Part shown: positions 11,346 through 22,520 of the stretch, in pieces
How positions within the stretch are numbered: the first letter of the stretch is position 1
Layout of the letters: every line of letters starts with the position of its first letter
DNA from: Lateolabrax maculatus
Lineage: Eukaryota > Chordata > Actinopteri > Acropomatiformes > Lateolabracidae
Assembly (NCBI GenBank): GCA_031216445.1
Contig: CM062213.1
Coordinates: 2,082,501-2,146,500 of the forward strand
Direction of reading: 5' to 3'
Length of the DNA: 64,000 bases
Translations under genes and position numbers: made by a program
The notes under the pieces: model-generated
Told to the model about the DNA's origin: nothing
The model's input: the letters and a program-made list of their open reading frames with translations, nothing else
Database searches by the model: none

Positions 11346-12111
11346 GGCCAGTCTGCAGCAGAAAGCTCCTCTCCACTTTTGCAATGTTGGGAGAGAGTGC
11401 ACAAAGCTGAGGAAAAGATACAGCGAGGTGTGCACTCCAAAGATATACAGACCACTTGATGATAAAGACGTCTGACAGCAGAGCTTACATCCCGAGGCTG
11501 CTGCCCACAGAGAGCCTCGAAATCAAATGTGTGATGTTTGCGTGTACGTGGAAGACAGAAAGAGCGAGACCAGGCACATGAAAAGACAGTGCTAGAGGGT
11601 CAGACAGAGAGAGAACCAGCAGTATGTCATCCTCTGCAGTCCCTCTGGGCAGAGAATAACACCTTGTTTCACCTTGTTAATTGCAGAAACCCTCAGTTGG
11701 GCCAACCAGTGTGAAAACAGTGCCCCAACAGAGAGGTGTTAGGCATCAAACTCCCAGATCTGGTCAAAATCTGAACATTTGTTGCAGATAGACGAAGAAA
11801 CGATTAATACAATCAAATATATATTTACTTCCTTTGCTTTCAGCTGCTCCTCGTTAGGGGTCACCATAGAGGATATCTAACTTATTTTTATAATCTGCAT
11901 ATTTGGTATAAATATGTCTACTTTTAAACTTATAGACTTATATATATATATATAAATATGAAGAGTTAATTTGCAAAAACAGATAAAAAAAACCAACACC
12001 ATTTTGAGTGATAATCCCTTGAGTGCACAATAAAAAAACTGGATTTATAAAAATGTAAAAATAAATCTTATAAAAAAAACACAAGATGAGTTTGATTGAT
12101 ATTCCCTGAAG

Positions 12112-12240
12112 TCAAGTCAAGTCAGTTTTATTTATATAGCACCAATCATAACAGAAGCTATCTCAAGACACTTCTCATACAGAGGTTTAGACCGTACACT
12201 TTCAAATAGTATTTACAGAAACCCAACAATTCCTACCATG
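12112..12240. mobile_element. Fish dispersed repeat, TTTATTTATATAGCACC type
   Basis: The stretch with GTTTTATTTATATAGCACCA, followed by the CTATCTCAAGACACTT and GTTTAGACCGTAC motifs, matches a dispersed short repeat common in teleost genomes as I remember it. It is degenerate and has no coding capacity. The family name is not assigned. Confidence 0.6.
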
Positions 12241-13764
12241 AGCAGTAGGACAATAAAGAATAATGAACCCTTCATATATATAAGTTTATCTGAAGCTAAT
12301 ATGAAACTTCAGCAGTCGGAGTTTGACATATTGACTGTGTATCTGCCAAAGTAACTGTCTACAAAAATAACAAGTACAGAACTCCCTGTGCAGGGATAGT
12401 AACACAAACAGGGAAATGAGTAAAATAGACTAACTTTGGAATATATCCTCTTGATTTGTCTAACTCAGACTGTTGAAACCTCATATTACCTTCAAATACA
12501 CTTTGAAGAGCTATTTTCACAGATCCATCTCCCCTAAAGTTAATGTCATTGTATAAACTGATATTAAGGCCATGAGACACCATCTGGGTTCTCTGACATC
12601 CGACATTATACCTCAATGGACAGAGATGTAATGCAGCTTGCCAACACAATCACTTTTAAGTTCTTAGTGCACGTATTGTACATATCCTATAAAGATATGA
12701 GCAGTTTTATTGGATTTATTTGCAGCTACATAAATGCTGTTTACAAATGTGTCATTTTAAGGTATTTTTCTTATTCTCACTGATAACTCCCACAGTAAAT
12801 AATGGGTCAGATGAAGATAACATGACACACCGACTCACATTGAGGTATCTGTAGTTCAAATGCACCAGTGTTTGATGGAGGAATACTGTATGTTACATCT
12901 AAAGCATCAACACTAACACTAACAGACAGAATCCTCTAAATCACAGTGTCCCTGTAGAGCCGCCAGTTTGGGCTGAGAAACAGGCAGAAATTATGTTTTT
13001 TACACTATGTACACTACAATAATTCTTAACTTAACAACCTTAACTGACAGTTTGATGAGCCGTGTGATTGGCTGTCAGCCACTGGTTGAAAACTATTTCC
13101 AACATGTGTGCCCAACCAGTGGTTTCACTGCCGTAAACACAGAGGCTGATCTGCCTCCAGCACAGGCAGGCTGCCGTAGTGACACCGCCTCACACGCCTC
13201 CATTTCCACAGTCATCTCCCCACTTTCCATCACACAGAGGCGTGTGTCAGAGGCTAAAACCAGAGGTGGCGTTTTAACACTGTGCTGTTGGCTCCACTAC
13301 ACAGAGCTGTCAGTCAAACTATACGGCAGATGACAACACAGGCCTGGAGGGGAGAAGACAGATCAGACAGCAACTGTCGTATACTGCAAATATACATTAA
13401 CACTGACAGAATCTGTGTCCATAAGGAAAGTTGAATTACACGTTTGTCATAAATCCAATATATTATAAGTATATCACAGACGTTTTCATCCAAGATTCAC
13501 TTCAGATTTGCTCAGAACTGTACAAATATTGATATGCTACTAATCCACAGATGCAACAGCATTTTACCCCCCAAAATATCAATATTTTGATGTCCAGTCC
13601 TGTAGAAAAACAGTGCTGCTGTGAGGGGTTTCTAATGTTTTGTCCACCCCATTGGTAATAATCTTAGAAAGACATTTTAATATAAATCTGACAGTGTCAA
13701 CAACATTATAATCTTCCTAAAAGTCGAAGTTGTCGCAGATCTGTTGGGTTTTCATTAAATTGTA

Positions 13765-13796
13765 TCGGTGTTCCTAATAAAGTGGCCAGGGAGTGC
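13765..13796 (+). mobile_element. Remnant of a dispersed repeat (CCTAATAAAGTGGCC)
   Basis: TGTTCCTAATAAAGTGGCC followed by AGGGAGTG is a sequence found at the end of a widespread fish repeat family (memory-based recognition). Only a short remnant is clear. Confidence 0.5.
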
Positions 13797-16254
13797 GTTT
13801 GACCTTTTCCACAGCAAATATTTGGAGATATATAAGGAAAAGTAAAATATTCACATAGTTTCTGTCCGGTTACAGCTGTCTGACACATGCACACACAAAC
13901 AGAAACCAGTGTAAAGACAGAGACATATGAAGTTTCTACTATCAGCTGTCTTCCCTTACATGATGGACTACAAAGCTTCATCCTTCAAACACGCTGCCGA
14001 CCACACACCAATTACCCCCAGACGTTACAGTCTGGACCGAGGCCGTCAAAGGGAGAATCCCCATTAAACCACAGAACAAGCAATCGACTAAGAGCAGCTT
14101 TCATTTATTTCAATCATCAATATTTGAGTGTGGGTTTAAGGGGGGGAGGTTTTTTTTTTGGTTTTTGGATGCCGCATCGCAAAGAGCATAGCAAAGTATC
14201 TACAGCTATTTCCTTTTGATTGATTTTTTCTCATGTTTTATATGGAAACTCTCACTGAGGGATTCAGTATTTTTTTTGTTATAGCTCCTCTTGATTCTTT
14301 CAGCCACCTGAATTAAACTTGAATTGGGTCTTTCTGTATCTCTGTATCCACTGCTTTCCCTCTCCTGCATCCCATTTTATTTAAATATTGTTGAATGTTA
14401 CTGAGTGGAACTTTAGCACAGAGTTTTATTTATATCAGCCTTTGAACTCAGCTCAGGTCTCCTCTGTCTTTATGTCTCTCCACTGCATCATTTCCCATCC
14501 TTCCTTCTAATTTATCTCAGTCTGTCTGTTTCTCTGTACTACTCTGACTTTTACCATCTGCCCCCCGCTGTAGAGATTTTAGACAGATTATAGGATCACA
14601 TTTACTTGTTTAGCTGACTTCACTGTAAGAAGCTGCCCGGGTTGAGTTCTCACCACGCACAGTTTTTTGTAAACATCTCAAAAGCACAAGTACATTATTT
14701 CCTGTGAAATATCACTGTTTTATTAGATGTCTGTATATCATCAAGGCTTTCCTGCAGCAAAGTAGTTTATTCATCTGCATGTACGCTTCACTACATGTGT
14801 GTTTTAAAATCAAAGCATGCATACGTATAAGCCTGTGTATCTGTTCAACAGAGTGAGGACAACTCTAAAAGCCCTAAAAGGTTTGGTGACACATTTTCGG
14901 TGACCTGTAACTGTGATTTAATGTGATGATTTTTTTAAATAACTGTTCACTTTACATGCAGTTTCATTAATGATGGACTGAATCTGTGAATGTGCTGAAA
15001 CCTCGAGTTGGTTTGAGAACTGGTAGCTCATCTTTTAAAGTGTTGATCATAGAGTTTTGTTTTTCTCTTGTGAAGGGGACTGACATCTTTTCTTTGGCTC
15101 TTTGTTGCTGTTTCTTTTTGTATGTCCGCTGTAGCCACCTCTGCTCAATATTCAAAAATAAAAACACTGCTTTCTCCTGTCACAAACATAAAATAACAAC
15201 CCTGATGTGCGTGTGAGGCATCTAAGACACTTTGAAACTACAACATGTTGAGTGTACAAGATATAATATTCAAAGGTTGAATCACTGCTGCATCATAGTG
15301 CTGAAACAAGGATAACAGGTGCTGCATTTATCTACATCTACTGAAAGATGAACTTTAGCTACTGATTTTTCATCTCTCCATCAGGAAAAACCTACTGTGC
15401 ATTTCACATTTACTTGTCAGCCACAGAAAATGTCACTGCATTGTAAAGCTAAAAGAGCTGGACGAGGACAAATTACCCGCCCTCTGCCTCCTCCTACTGG
15501 ATGTCTTCCCTGTCATTCCTTTCTATGTTTTGTTACACACACACACCCGCACATACATCCACACAAACTTGTCTGCACATTTCACAGCAAAGACATGTCT
15601 CCCTCTGCGTTCATCGCTGCCTTCACATCCCTCCATCATTGTTGGGTTGTCACCGCTCCCTCTCCTCCCTCCTCCTTCCTGTTCACACATCCATCCCGCC
15701 TACACACACACACACACACAGAAATACTCATGCAATCTTATCTGACATCCGCACATAGGAGACAAAAGACAGGAAGAAAATTCGAGAATGAGAAAAAAAA
15801 TGTAGAAGGAAGGAAGAAAACGAGAGATGAGCTGAGATGGAAGGACAAAGATATGGAGAAAGGAGCAGAGCAGGAAGTTTAATCAGGGAGGTGTAGCTGG
15901 GAGGAGACGTAGCTCCGGCCAATGAGATGTGTTTCTCTCTCTCAGTCTGAATACATCACACAATCACACTCTAACTTTCTCTTTCTCTCTCTTTCTTACA
16001 TACACTCCCCCTTTATCTACACTTTGTCGCTCCTTTGCTCTCTCATTCTTCTCCACAGATTTTCAAATCTAAATTAAGGTTTGAGTATTTCCAAGAGGGT
16101 TGTAAAAGGTTGACAATGTAAGTACAATGATAAGAATGTAGGAAAATATATACACTATATACAACATACACCACACTAAATAACTGCTATAGTCTATAGA
16201 AAGGTACAGTCGACGCTGATGGGAATATCTTTTGTTTTCTGTTTTTTTGTCATA

Positions 16255-16465
16255 AACCAAATTGATAGAAAAAATGAAGTTTTGACCTGATGGTGGCGCT
16301 AGAGGAAAGGTCAAGGGATCACCTAAATGCTTACAGTTCATCCCAAGAACGTGAATGTCTGAACCACATTTCAATTGATCCAGTAGTTATTGAGATATTT
16401 CAGTCTGGGCTGAAACAACAGATGTAGTAACATCCAACAGCGTGATACCTCGAGCCACGCCGCTG
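16255..16465 (+). mobile_element. Fish dispersed repeat (GGTGGCGCTAGAGG type)
   Basis: GATGGTGGCGCTAGAGGAAA, GTCAAGGGATCACC, GTGAATGTCTG and AGTTATTGAGATATTTCAG occur in the order seen in a repeat that is abundant in perciform genomes. It is non-coding here. Recognition is from memory and the class is uncertain. Confidence 0.6.
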
Positions 16466-16874
16466 CTGCAAGCAAAATAATTCAACAACAAAAGAATATT
16501 TATGATATGAGATATAGTTTAACAATTGACTGTGTTAGTGCAAACTATTTTTACAGAGACCTTGGTGCTTCTGTCTTTATACATGCTGCAGTGTAGCAGG
16601 AGATGTTTCTGTGTCTCTACCTCGTGGAAGAAGTATCACAGGCCAGGTTGTTGTCTCTCAGCCTGTATTTATAGTCTTCCTTAGTTTCTGTTCGCTCTCT
16701 GTGCCCAGATAATCTGCCACACTGTTGTCTATTCGAGCTCAATAGCACTTAAGGTTTATTTTGAGTTTTCGTAATAGATGTCCGATAGTCGATGTGCTTT
16801 TCCTTTTCTTTGGATCTTATTTCAGTCTATAATTTCCATCCTCAGTCTTTCTTTGCTCTCTCAGGGTTCCTCTT

Positions 16875-16875
<1 letters not shown>

Positions 16876-16918
<43 letters not shown>

Positions 16919-16927
16919 ACACTCACA

Positions 16928-16963
<36 letters not shown>
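16876..16963. repeat. (CT)n-(CA)n compound microsatellite
   Basis: About 18 CT units pass through CTCACA transitions into about 16 CA units. Confidence 0.97.
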
Positions 16964-16964
<1 letters not shown>

Positions 16965-17140
16965 CCAGCAATGTCTAGATTCCCTGTGGCAGTGTGCAAA
17001 GGACATGGACACAGTACACTAGAGGAAAAGAAAGAGCACAAGAGGGTGTGTTTGTTCACAGAAGAAGGACACTGAAAGACAAACATGTAACCACATTGAT
17101 CGCACGCATCAATATAGCGAAGGACACATAGGTACTGTAC

Positions 17141-17168
17141 GTGTGTGTGTGTGTGTGTGTGTGTGTGT
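17141..17168. repeat. (GT)n microsatellite
   Basis: Fourteen GT units, about 180 bases to the right of the CA tract and in the opposite sense. Confidence 0.95.
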
Positions 17169-17301
17169 CAATAGGCCTTTCTGCTCTACTGCATTTGTCA
17201 CCTCTGCAGGCTTCGAACATCCATTTACTGAGAATTCAGCACGTCGCTGTGTGTCCATCCACGTGTCACTGCATGATGCACACACTGTAGATGGCCATGT
17301 G

Positions 17302-17363
17302 TGAGTGTGTGTGTGTGTGTGTGAATGTGAGAGTGTGTGTGTGTGTGTGTGTGTGAGTATGTG

Positions 17364-17405
<42 letters not shown>

Positions 17406-17408
17406 AGT
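17302..17408. repeat. (GT)n tract with GAGA interruptions
   Basis: Three GT blocks separated by GAATGTGAGA and GAGTATGTGAGA spacers. The spacers look like partial copies of each other. Confidence 0.95.
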
Positions 17409-20400
17409 GAGGGAGAACGAGATGACCAGACTGTGTTTGTCTGTCTTAGCATGTTATATGCAATTATTCATGAATTTGTGTGGTAATAAGTAGTATTGTC
17501 TTATTCTACATTAAATCAATATGAAAACACAAAAATGTGCTCAGAAAGGAGCACATATTTATTTTGCATCTTTTTTTTGCAGATTTAAGAAAGGTTTAAC
17601 TTTTCATGAAGTTAAACAGTTTAGGGAAAGGTTGGGATCATATTCCCCAACAACAACAACTAACAGAGAAAGTGTTAGTGGAGAAACTGACTGTTACTGA
17701 ATCGAATAATAGACAGTATGTAGAAACGTAAGTGAAGGAGCGGTCGGTTATTAAAAGCACAATCTTATTTTTATTTATTTCCTCTTTCAACAGTCTCTAC
17801 ACAAAAATGTAATGTGAGTACACATCCATGAATGGTCCATGATTGTTTATCTTTTATTAGTATTTAGCCTTTTTATGGTCACATGGTAAAATCACACTTC
17901 AACATGCTCACCCTGTCAGTTTGGAAATGTATGTGATAGGCAGATTTATTTCTACTTCTAGTCCCTGCAAGTGTATTTTGGCACTATTGATGATAGACTG
18001 CACTCCTTCCTGTAAGTCATATTCTCTCACATTTACATCAGTTAACAACAATCATTAAAATATAAGTTACTATGACACACTCTTTAAGCATGGCTAATCG
18101 CTTGTTATCACATGAAAACAACCTCCTCTGATACCCACAAACCTCTGCATTTTTTACTATCGTTGTCCCTTCTAACAAACCAGAAGATCACTTGGAGCTG
18201 GTGTCTCAGGGCTGTTGATCCGACTCCACAGAGCACTCATGCATAACATTTGTTTCATTTGTTTCTAACTCTGTTATGTCAGCGTCCTTCATCTTTCATT
18301 CTTCATCCCCCTATCTCTTCTTCTCATGGTCAGTTTGTTGTCCTATTATTTTTTATTAATCTACATGTGCACAAAAAATACACTATGTTGCAAACATGTA
18401 AGTCAGTCATTCCTTACTATCCATCCCTATACACGCCCCTCCATCTACCCCTCTATCTCTTCATCCATCCACGCAAAACATGAGCGTTTCTCACTGCAGA
18501 CGTCTGTGACGTCTGACAGGATGGAAATGGGAAATCGGCCATGCATAACCTCGCAGAGACAGTTTTGTCTTTCATCTTGTCATTTCTGGCAGAGAGCAAA
18601 GACGAGAAGAACAACAGAAGACAGCGACGGGCAGGACGGGAGGAAGATGAGTGATGTGAAGAGCCGTCAGAACAGTGACAGATTTAGATTTCAACTATAA
18701 ATCAAATGATATTTATAAAACCATATACTGTGACAGACATTATGTTAAGAGCTTTAAGACAAAACAGCAAACAGACAAACTAAGAAAAGAAAAGTAAGAA
18801 ATGGTGGACAGAGGAGGTAGAGAGAGTAATTAAAGTCTGTAAGAGAGAATTTGACAGTAACAGCACAGATCTGGAGTCAGAGAAACTGCTTTCAGCTTCC
18901 ACAGCTTCAGCCACACAGTCTGACTGTAAGCTGGAAGTTCCTCTATAATGTCCTTTACTGTGCTGTCAGTGCATCCAGGTGCTTTTCTCTCATATCTACT
19001 GTAAAGTATAATCATTTGCATGTCATTGCTATAATCAATCAGTTTCAGCTTGAGAAGTAAATTTGATCTCTTCTTGAACGCATGAACAATAGTTTTTTTG
19101 TTGTTATGGGGCAAACACAAACTCAAAATCCATGGTACTGACTGTAAGATACAGCACAGCGAGGTAATGTTTATTTAGCAAGTAATTGTTAGTTGGATTC
19201 ATTGTTCTAGCTTGACTCTGACCCTAAGTTGTTTATATAACTGTATGACATGGGTCTAAGAAGGATGCATATCTTATTAACCAGGAAAAATAAAATGTAA
19301 AATAGCTGTAAGCATATAATATAGTATATTGTGAATGTCAATAAATTCAAACAGGAAAACTAAAAAGAAAACTAAACTTTCAACCTTTTTCTTTTTTTGG
19401 GGGGGGGGTCACCAGCCTCAACTCAACAAAACAAAGAAGAAAAGGGAAGAAGGAAAAAGGAGCTGAAGGTTCAAACAGTTGCAGAAACCCTGAAAACAAA
19501 AGGTAGACACAAAGAGAGAATGACACAACTGGTGGCACATCTTCAGCTCTTTACCACCCTGTCTGAAAATACTTTGACACTCGATTAAACTGCAAAACAC
19601 ACTCATACACACACAAGCACACACACAGCTAGGGGGGAAAACTCCAAGTACAAAGTAAAAACTTAGACAAACTTAATGGCATCCTTCTTTGTGTAGAGTA
19701 AGGACATAATGCTGTGGGTTTCTCAGCATGAACATAAGAAATGAATGCTTCAAGCAAAGGTGAGAGATACTTTACACATCTGAGGGAAGATGGAAAGTAA
19801 AGTAATCAGCGTTTGCTTTCATTTGTGCAAAATGTTTCAGTGCAGCTGTTTCTCCGTCTGAATCTTAGCATGTGATCTACGGGAGAGTGAAAACGCCACA
19901 CGCCCCAGTGAATGACATACTGTGGATGTTCAGAGTCGCCATCCTGGCAAACAGTACTAAACATCTTTAACATCAAGCAACCAGCTGCTGCGGATCCGTC
20001 CAATGAGAAGTGAATGAGACACCAGCAAGAACCCATGAAGCTGAAGTCATGGAGTACCAACTGTACACTTCTTTTCAAACTTTAGGGAAGCATGTACACA
20101 AAGTTTGTTTCCCCAATGTTAAAAAACATATCAGTGGATACAGGAAGTGATGGAACAGCTGTCACAGTGGAAGGAAATCACGATTGTTTTAAAGAGGATT
20201 CCCCCCATTTCCACTGAACACAGTCTCTAGTCTGTTTTTACAATTGAAATAACTCAGAACAACACACGCTAAAAACGTCATAATTACACCACTTATTTCC
20301 TTTTTTCAGCTGATTAATTATGAACCTTCAGTAAAAAATGTACAGATAACGAGGTTTCCCATGCTACTACTGTAACGCCATTCTTTATGATAAGATTGCA

Positions 20401-20622
20401 AATAACCCCAGAGTTGTGTAGATAAGTAGGATAAGTATAATAGCATAATTAATGACTGGTTCTGCTTTTTGAGACTATGGCACGACATAAAACAGCTCAA
20501 GTGCCTTTGGTTCTCTCGGTCTGCTGTGCTTGGCTCCCGTCCCTTAGTGCGTGATGTCAGTGAACAGAATAAAGGCTGCAGTGGCATGACATACTTGAAA
20601 AAACATATTTTGTGCTGCTTAC

Positions 20623-20719
20623 CACATAGAGCTGCTTCCATAGTGAGGCCCATTCCTGCAGTGTTGACGTCACTTCAGTAACAATGGGGTCTTCGAGGGG
20701 CACCACAGTCTCATGGGGC
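20623..20719 (-). CDS. dock3: dock3 exon 5: first helix after the SH3 domain
   Basis: A 97-base exon after a TGTTTACAG acceptor. Its first base completes the glycine codon split after exon 4; 32 codons follow, ending at a codon boundary before a GTAAGC donor. The peptide includes ETVVPLEDPIVTEV and STLQEWASLWKQLYV. It matches human DOCK3 at nearly every position; PH replaces QY at its start and Pro replaces Ser in the EDP motif. In DOCK-ELMO structures this stretch begins the helical bundle that packs beside the SH3 domain and touches the ELMO C-terminus (family knowledge). It is also the clearest discriminator against DOCK4, which differs in the PLED and EWASLW motifs. Confidence 0.98.
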
Positions 20720-21240
20720 CTGTAAACACACACACATGCTTTATTCACAGCCCCTGGGTTTAATTTATTATTATTATTGTTGTTTACACAGGATTCAGAT
20801 GTCCACAGGTAAAGCACATTTAAGGACACAGAGAGTCCAGCAGTATGTCCACCACACAACAGTAAGCAGTGTGCAGAAAGAGACCAGAGAGAAACCCAAT
20901 AAACCGTTGACCTTGTTTGTCCACAAAGACCTGCTTCTATTGTGTAGTGTCACATACAGTTAGGCTTCAACAATGGTGAATTACAGTGAATTGTGTTTAG
21001 GCATGTCAGAGTAACAGAAGTAGAGCGGCACGTCCACAAAGAGAATCCAGTGATGTGATCTGTAACAACACAGACGCAGTGGAACTTAATGCCTGTTTTG
21101 CTAAAATGTCACAACTGTGTGATGTGTAAATAATGAACACAAACGTTCACGCTCACAAAACTGTCACGTTGGACTGGATGTGACTGGGACATCTGGACTC
21201 ATTAACTCCCAAAACATGGAACTGATTGTGACTTCACTTG

Positions 21241-21368
21241 CACCTCAAACACACCTCACACACTCCTCACACACTCCTCACACACACTCCTCACACACAC
21301 CTCACACACTCCTCACACACACCTCACACACTCCTCACACACACCTCACACACTCCTCACACACACTA
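21241..21368. repeat. Minisatellite, 22-base unit
   Basis: About five to six copies of a unit close to ACACACCTCACACACTCCTC plus AC, with small length changes between copies. The plus frame gives a serine/histidine/threonine repeat with no expected function. Confidence 0.85.
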
Positions 21369-21779
21369 CTGTCGTATTCAGACTCTGTTGCCTCATTAAT
21401 GTGTGTTCATCATATTACTTTATTTCCAACCTTTCACAGAACATACAGAATGTTGCTTTTATTTCGTGTTGCATATGTTAATGTGTTAGAATATGACAGA
21501 CAGAAGTGAGTTGAAATAATAATAATAACGTCCATAGAGACACACATCACCTATGAAAATAACTAACCTCACATGACCTCTTCCACACTGAGTTTGCACT
21601 GTTGCGTGCGTGAGAGTAAACTGGCAAACTACTGCACCACCTGAAGGAAAGGACTCCCGTTCGCCTCACTGACTTTGAAAATCGTCGTGCGTTAACTCTC
21701 TCTTTCCTTTTGAACATCGGAGAGTTGTTCACTAAAACTGAAAGCTGAGTCACTGTCTCAGCCCTGGAGTCAGGAATAT

Positions 21780-22520
21780 TAGAGCACCTCTCTCTGTCTC
21801 ACACACACACTTCTTTATTCTGCCTCTCCTCCCTGTGCCACCTCTCCTCTCTGGGTTTTCTCCTCTGCCTCTCCTCCCTCTCTCTGTCTCATAACTGATT
21901 AATTAATAAAAGCACTGTGCTAGATTAGCTGATCTCCCAGCTGAGCCGTAGCTGGCGGCCGCCTGGTGATTTCACCCACATTAGTTACACTTGTATCTCA
22001 GACGCTTCTCCTCCTCTTCTCTTCTGTTCTACTTCTCACTAAATCTAATCTCTCCCTCCCTTTCCCCTCCCTCCTTCTGTTCCTCCTCAGGTTTTCCCTT
22101 TGCTCTGGCACATTTCCATCATTCCTCTCAGTGCTTTTCCGTCTCTCTGAATTGTTCCCTTTCTCCTCTCTTTTGTCTCTTCTCTATTTTCTCTCTTGAC
22201 TTTCTTCCCTCTCCTCTCCTTCCATATCCTCACTTCTTCCTCACCTTTCCTTCTGCACATCTCCCTCCTCTGACCTTTCCTCCATCTCTCCTCCCTCATT
22301 TCATCCTTCTCTTCCCACATCTACCCCTTTACTTCCCCCCCGTACTCTTATTGCTCCAGCTTTCGTTCTTCCTCTTTCACCTTGCCCGGCCTCTCTCTCA
22401 TCTAGTCTCTCTTCTTTTGTCTGCAGATGTGCGTCTTCATTCAGTCCAAACATACACTGAGCCTGTTCTCTCTGGTCCCTCTCTGAATGTCTCTGACCCA
22501 AGCTGAAATTTCTGTCCTCC
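21780..22520. repeat. Long pyrimidine-rich tract
   Basis: Over 500 bases of mainly C and T on the plus strand with no fixed period (most dense at 21990-22420). The dock3 transcript is therefore purine-rich (GA, GGA) here. Overlapping frames of 77-171 codons on both strands are low-complexity artefacts. Confidence 0.8.

Larger units (their letters stand above)
1625..20622 (-). other. dock3: dock3 intron 5 (about 19 kb)
   Basis: A long intron with no supported exon. It carries many CA tracts, pyrimidine-rich stretches near 11.2-11.3 kb and 15.9-16.0 kb, a strong hairpin at 5.29 kb, a diverged direct duplication (6.2 and 7.5 kb), a cluster of GGAAGGACA motifs at 9.2-9.3 kb, an X-box-like site at 10.7 kb, and fish dispersed repeats at 12.1, 13.77 and 16.3 kb. 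The frames of 80-160 codons in it run through simple sequence or show no family resemblance. Confidence 0.85.

Noticed and set aside
15397..15882. 161-codon plus-strand frame
   Set aside because: Crosses CA tracts and a purine-rich end; no family resemblance.
18830..19126. 98-codon minus-strand frame
   Set aside because: Overlaps another open frame on the plus strand and shows no family motif.
21241..21368. CRISPR-like direct repeats
   Set aside because: The units are contiguous CA-rich copies with no unique spacers, in a vertebrate intron. It is a minisatellite.
21991..22506. 171-codon frame and overlapping minus frames
   Set aside because: Product of the pyrimidine-rich tract; low complexity on both strands.
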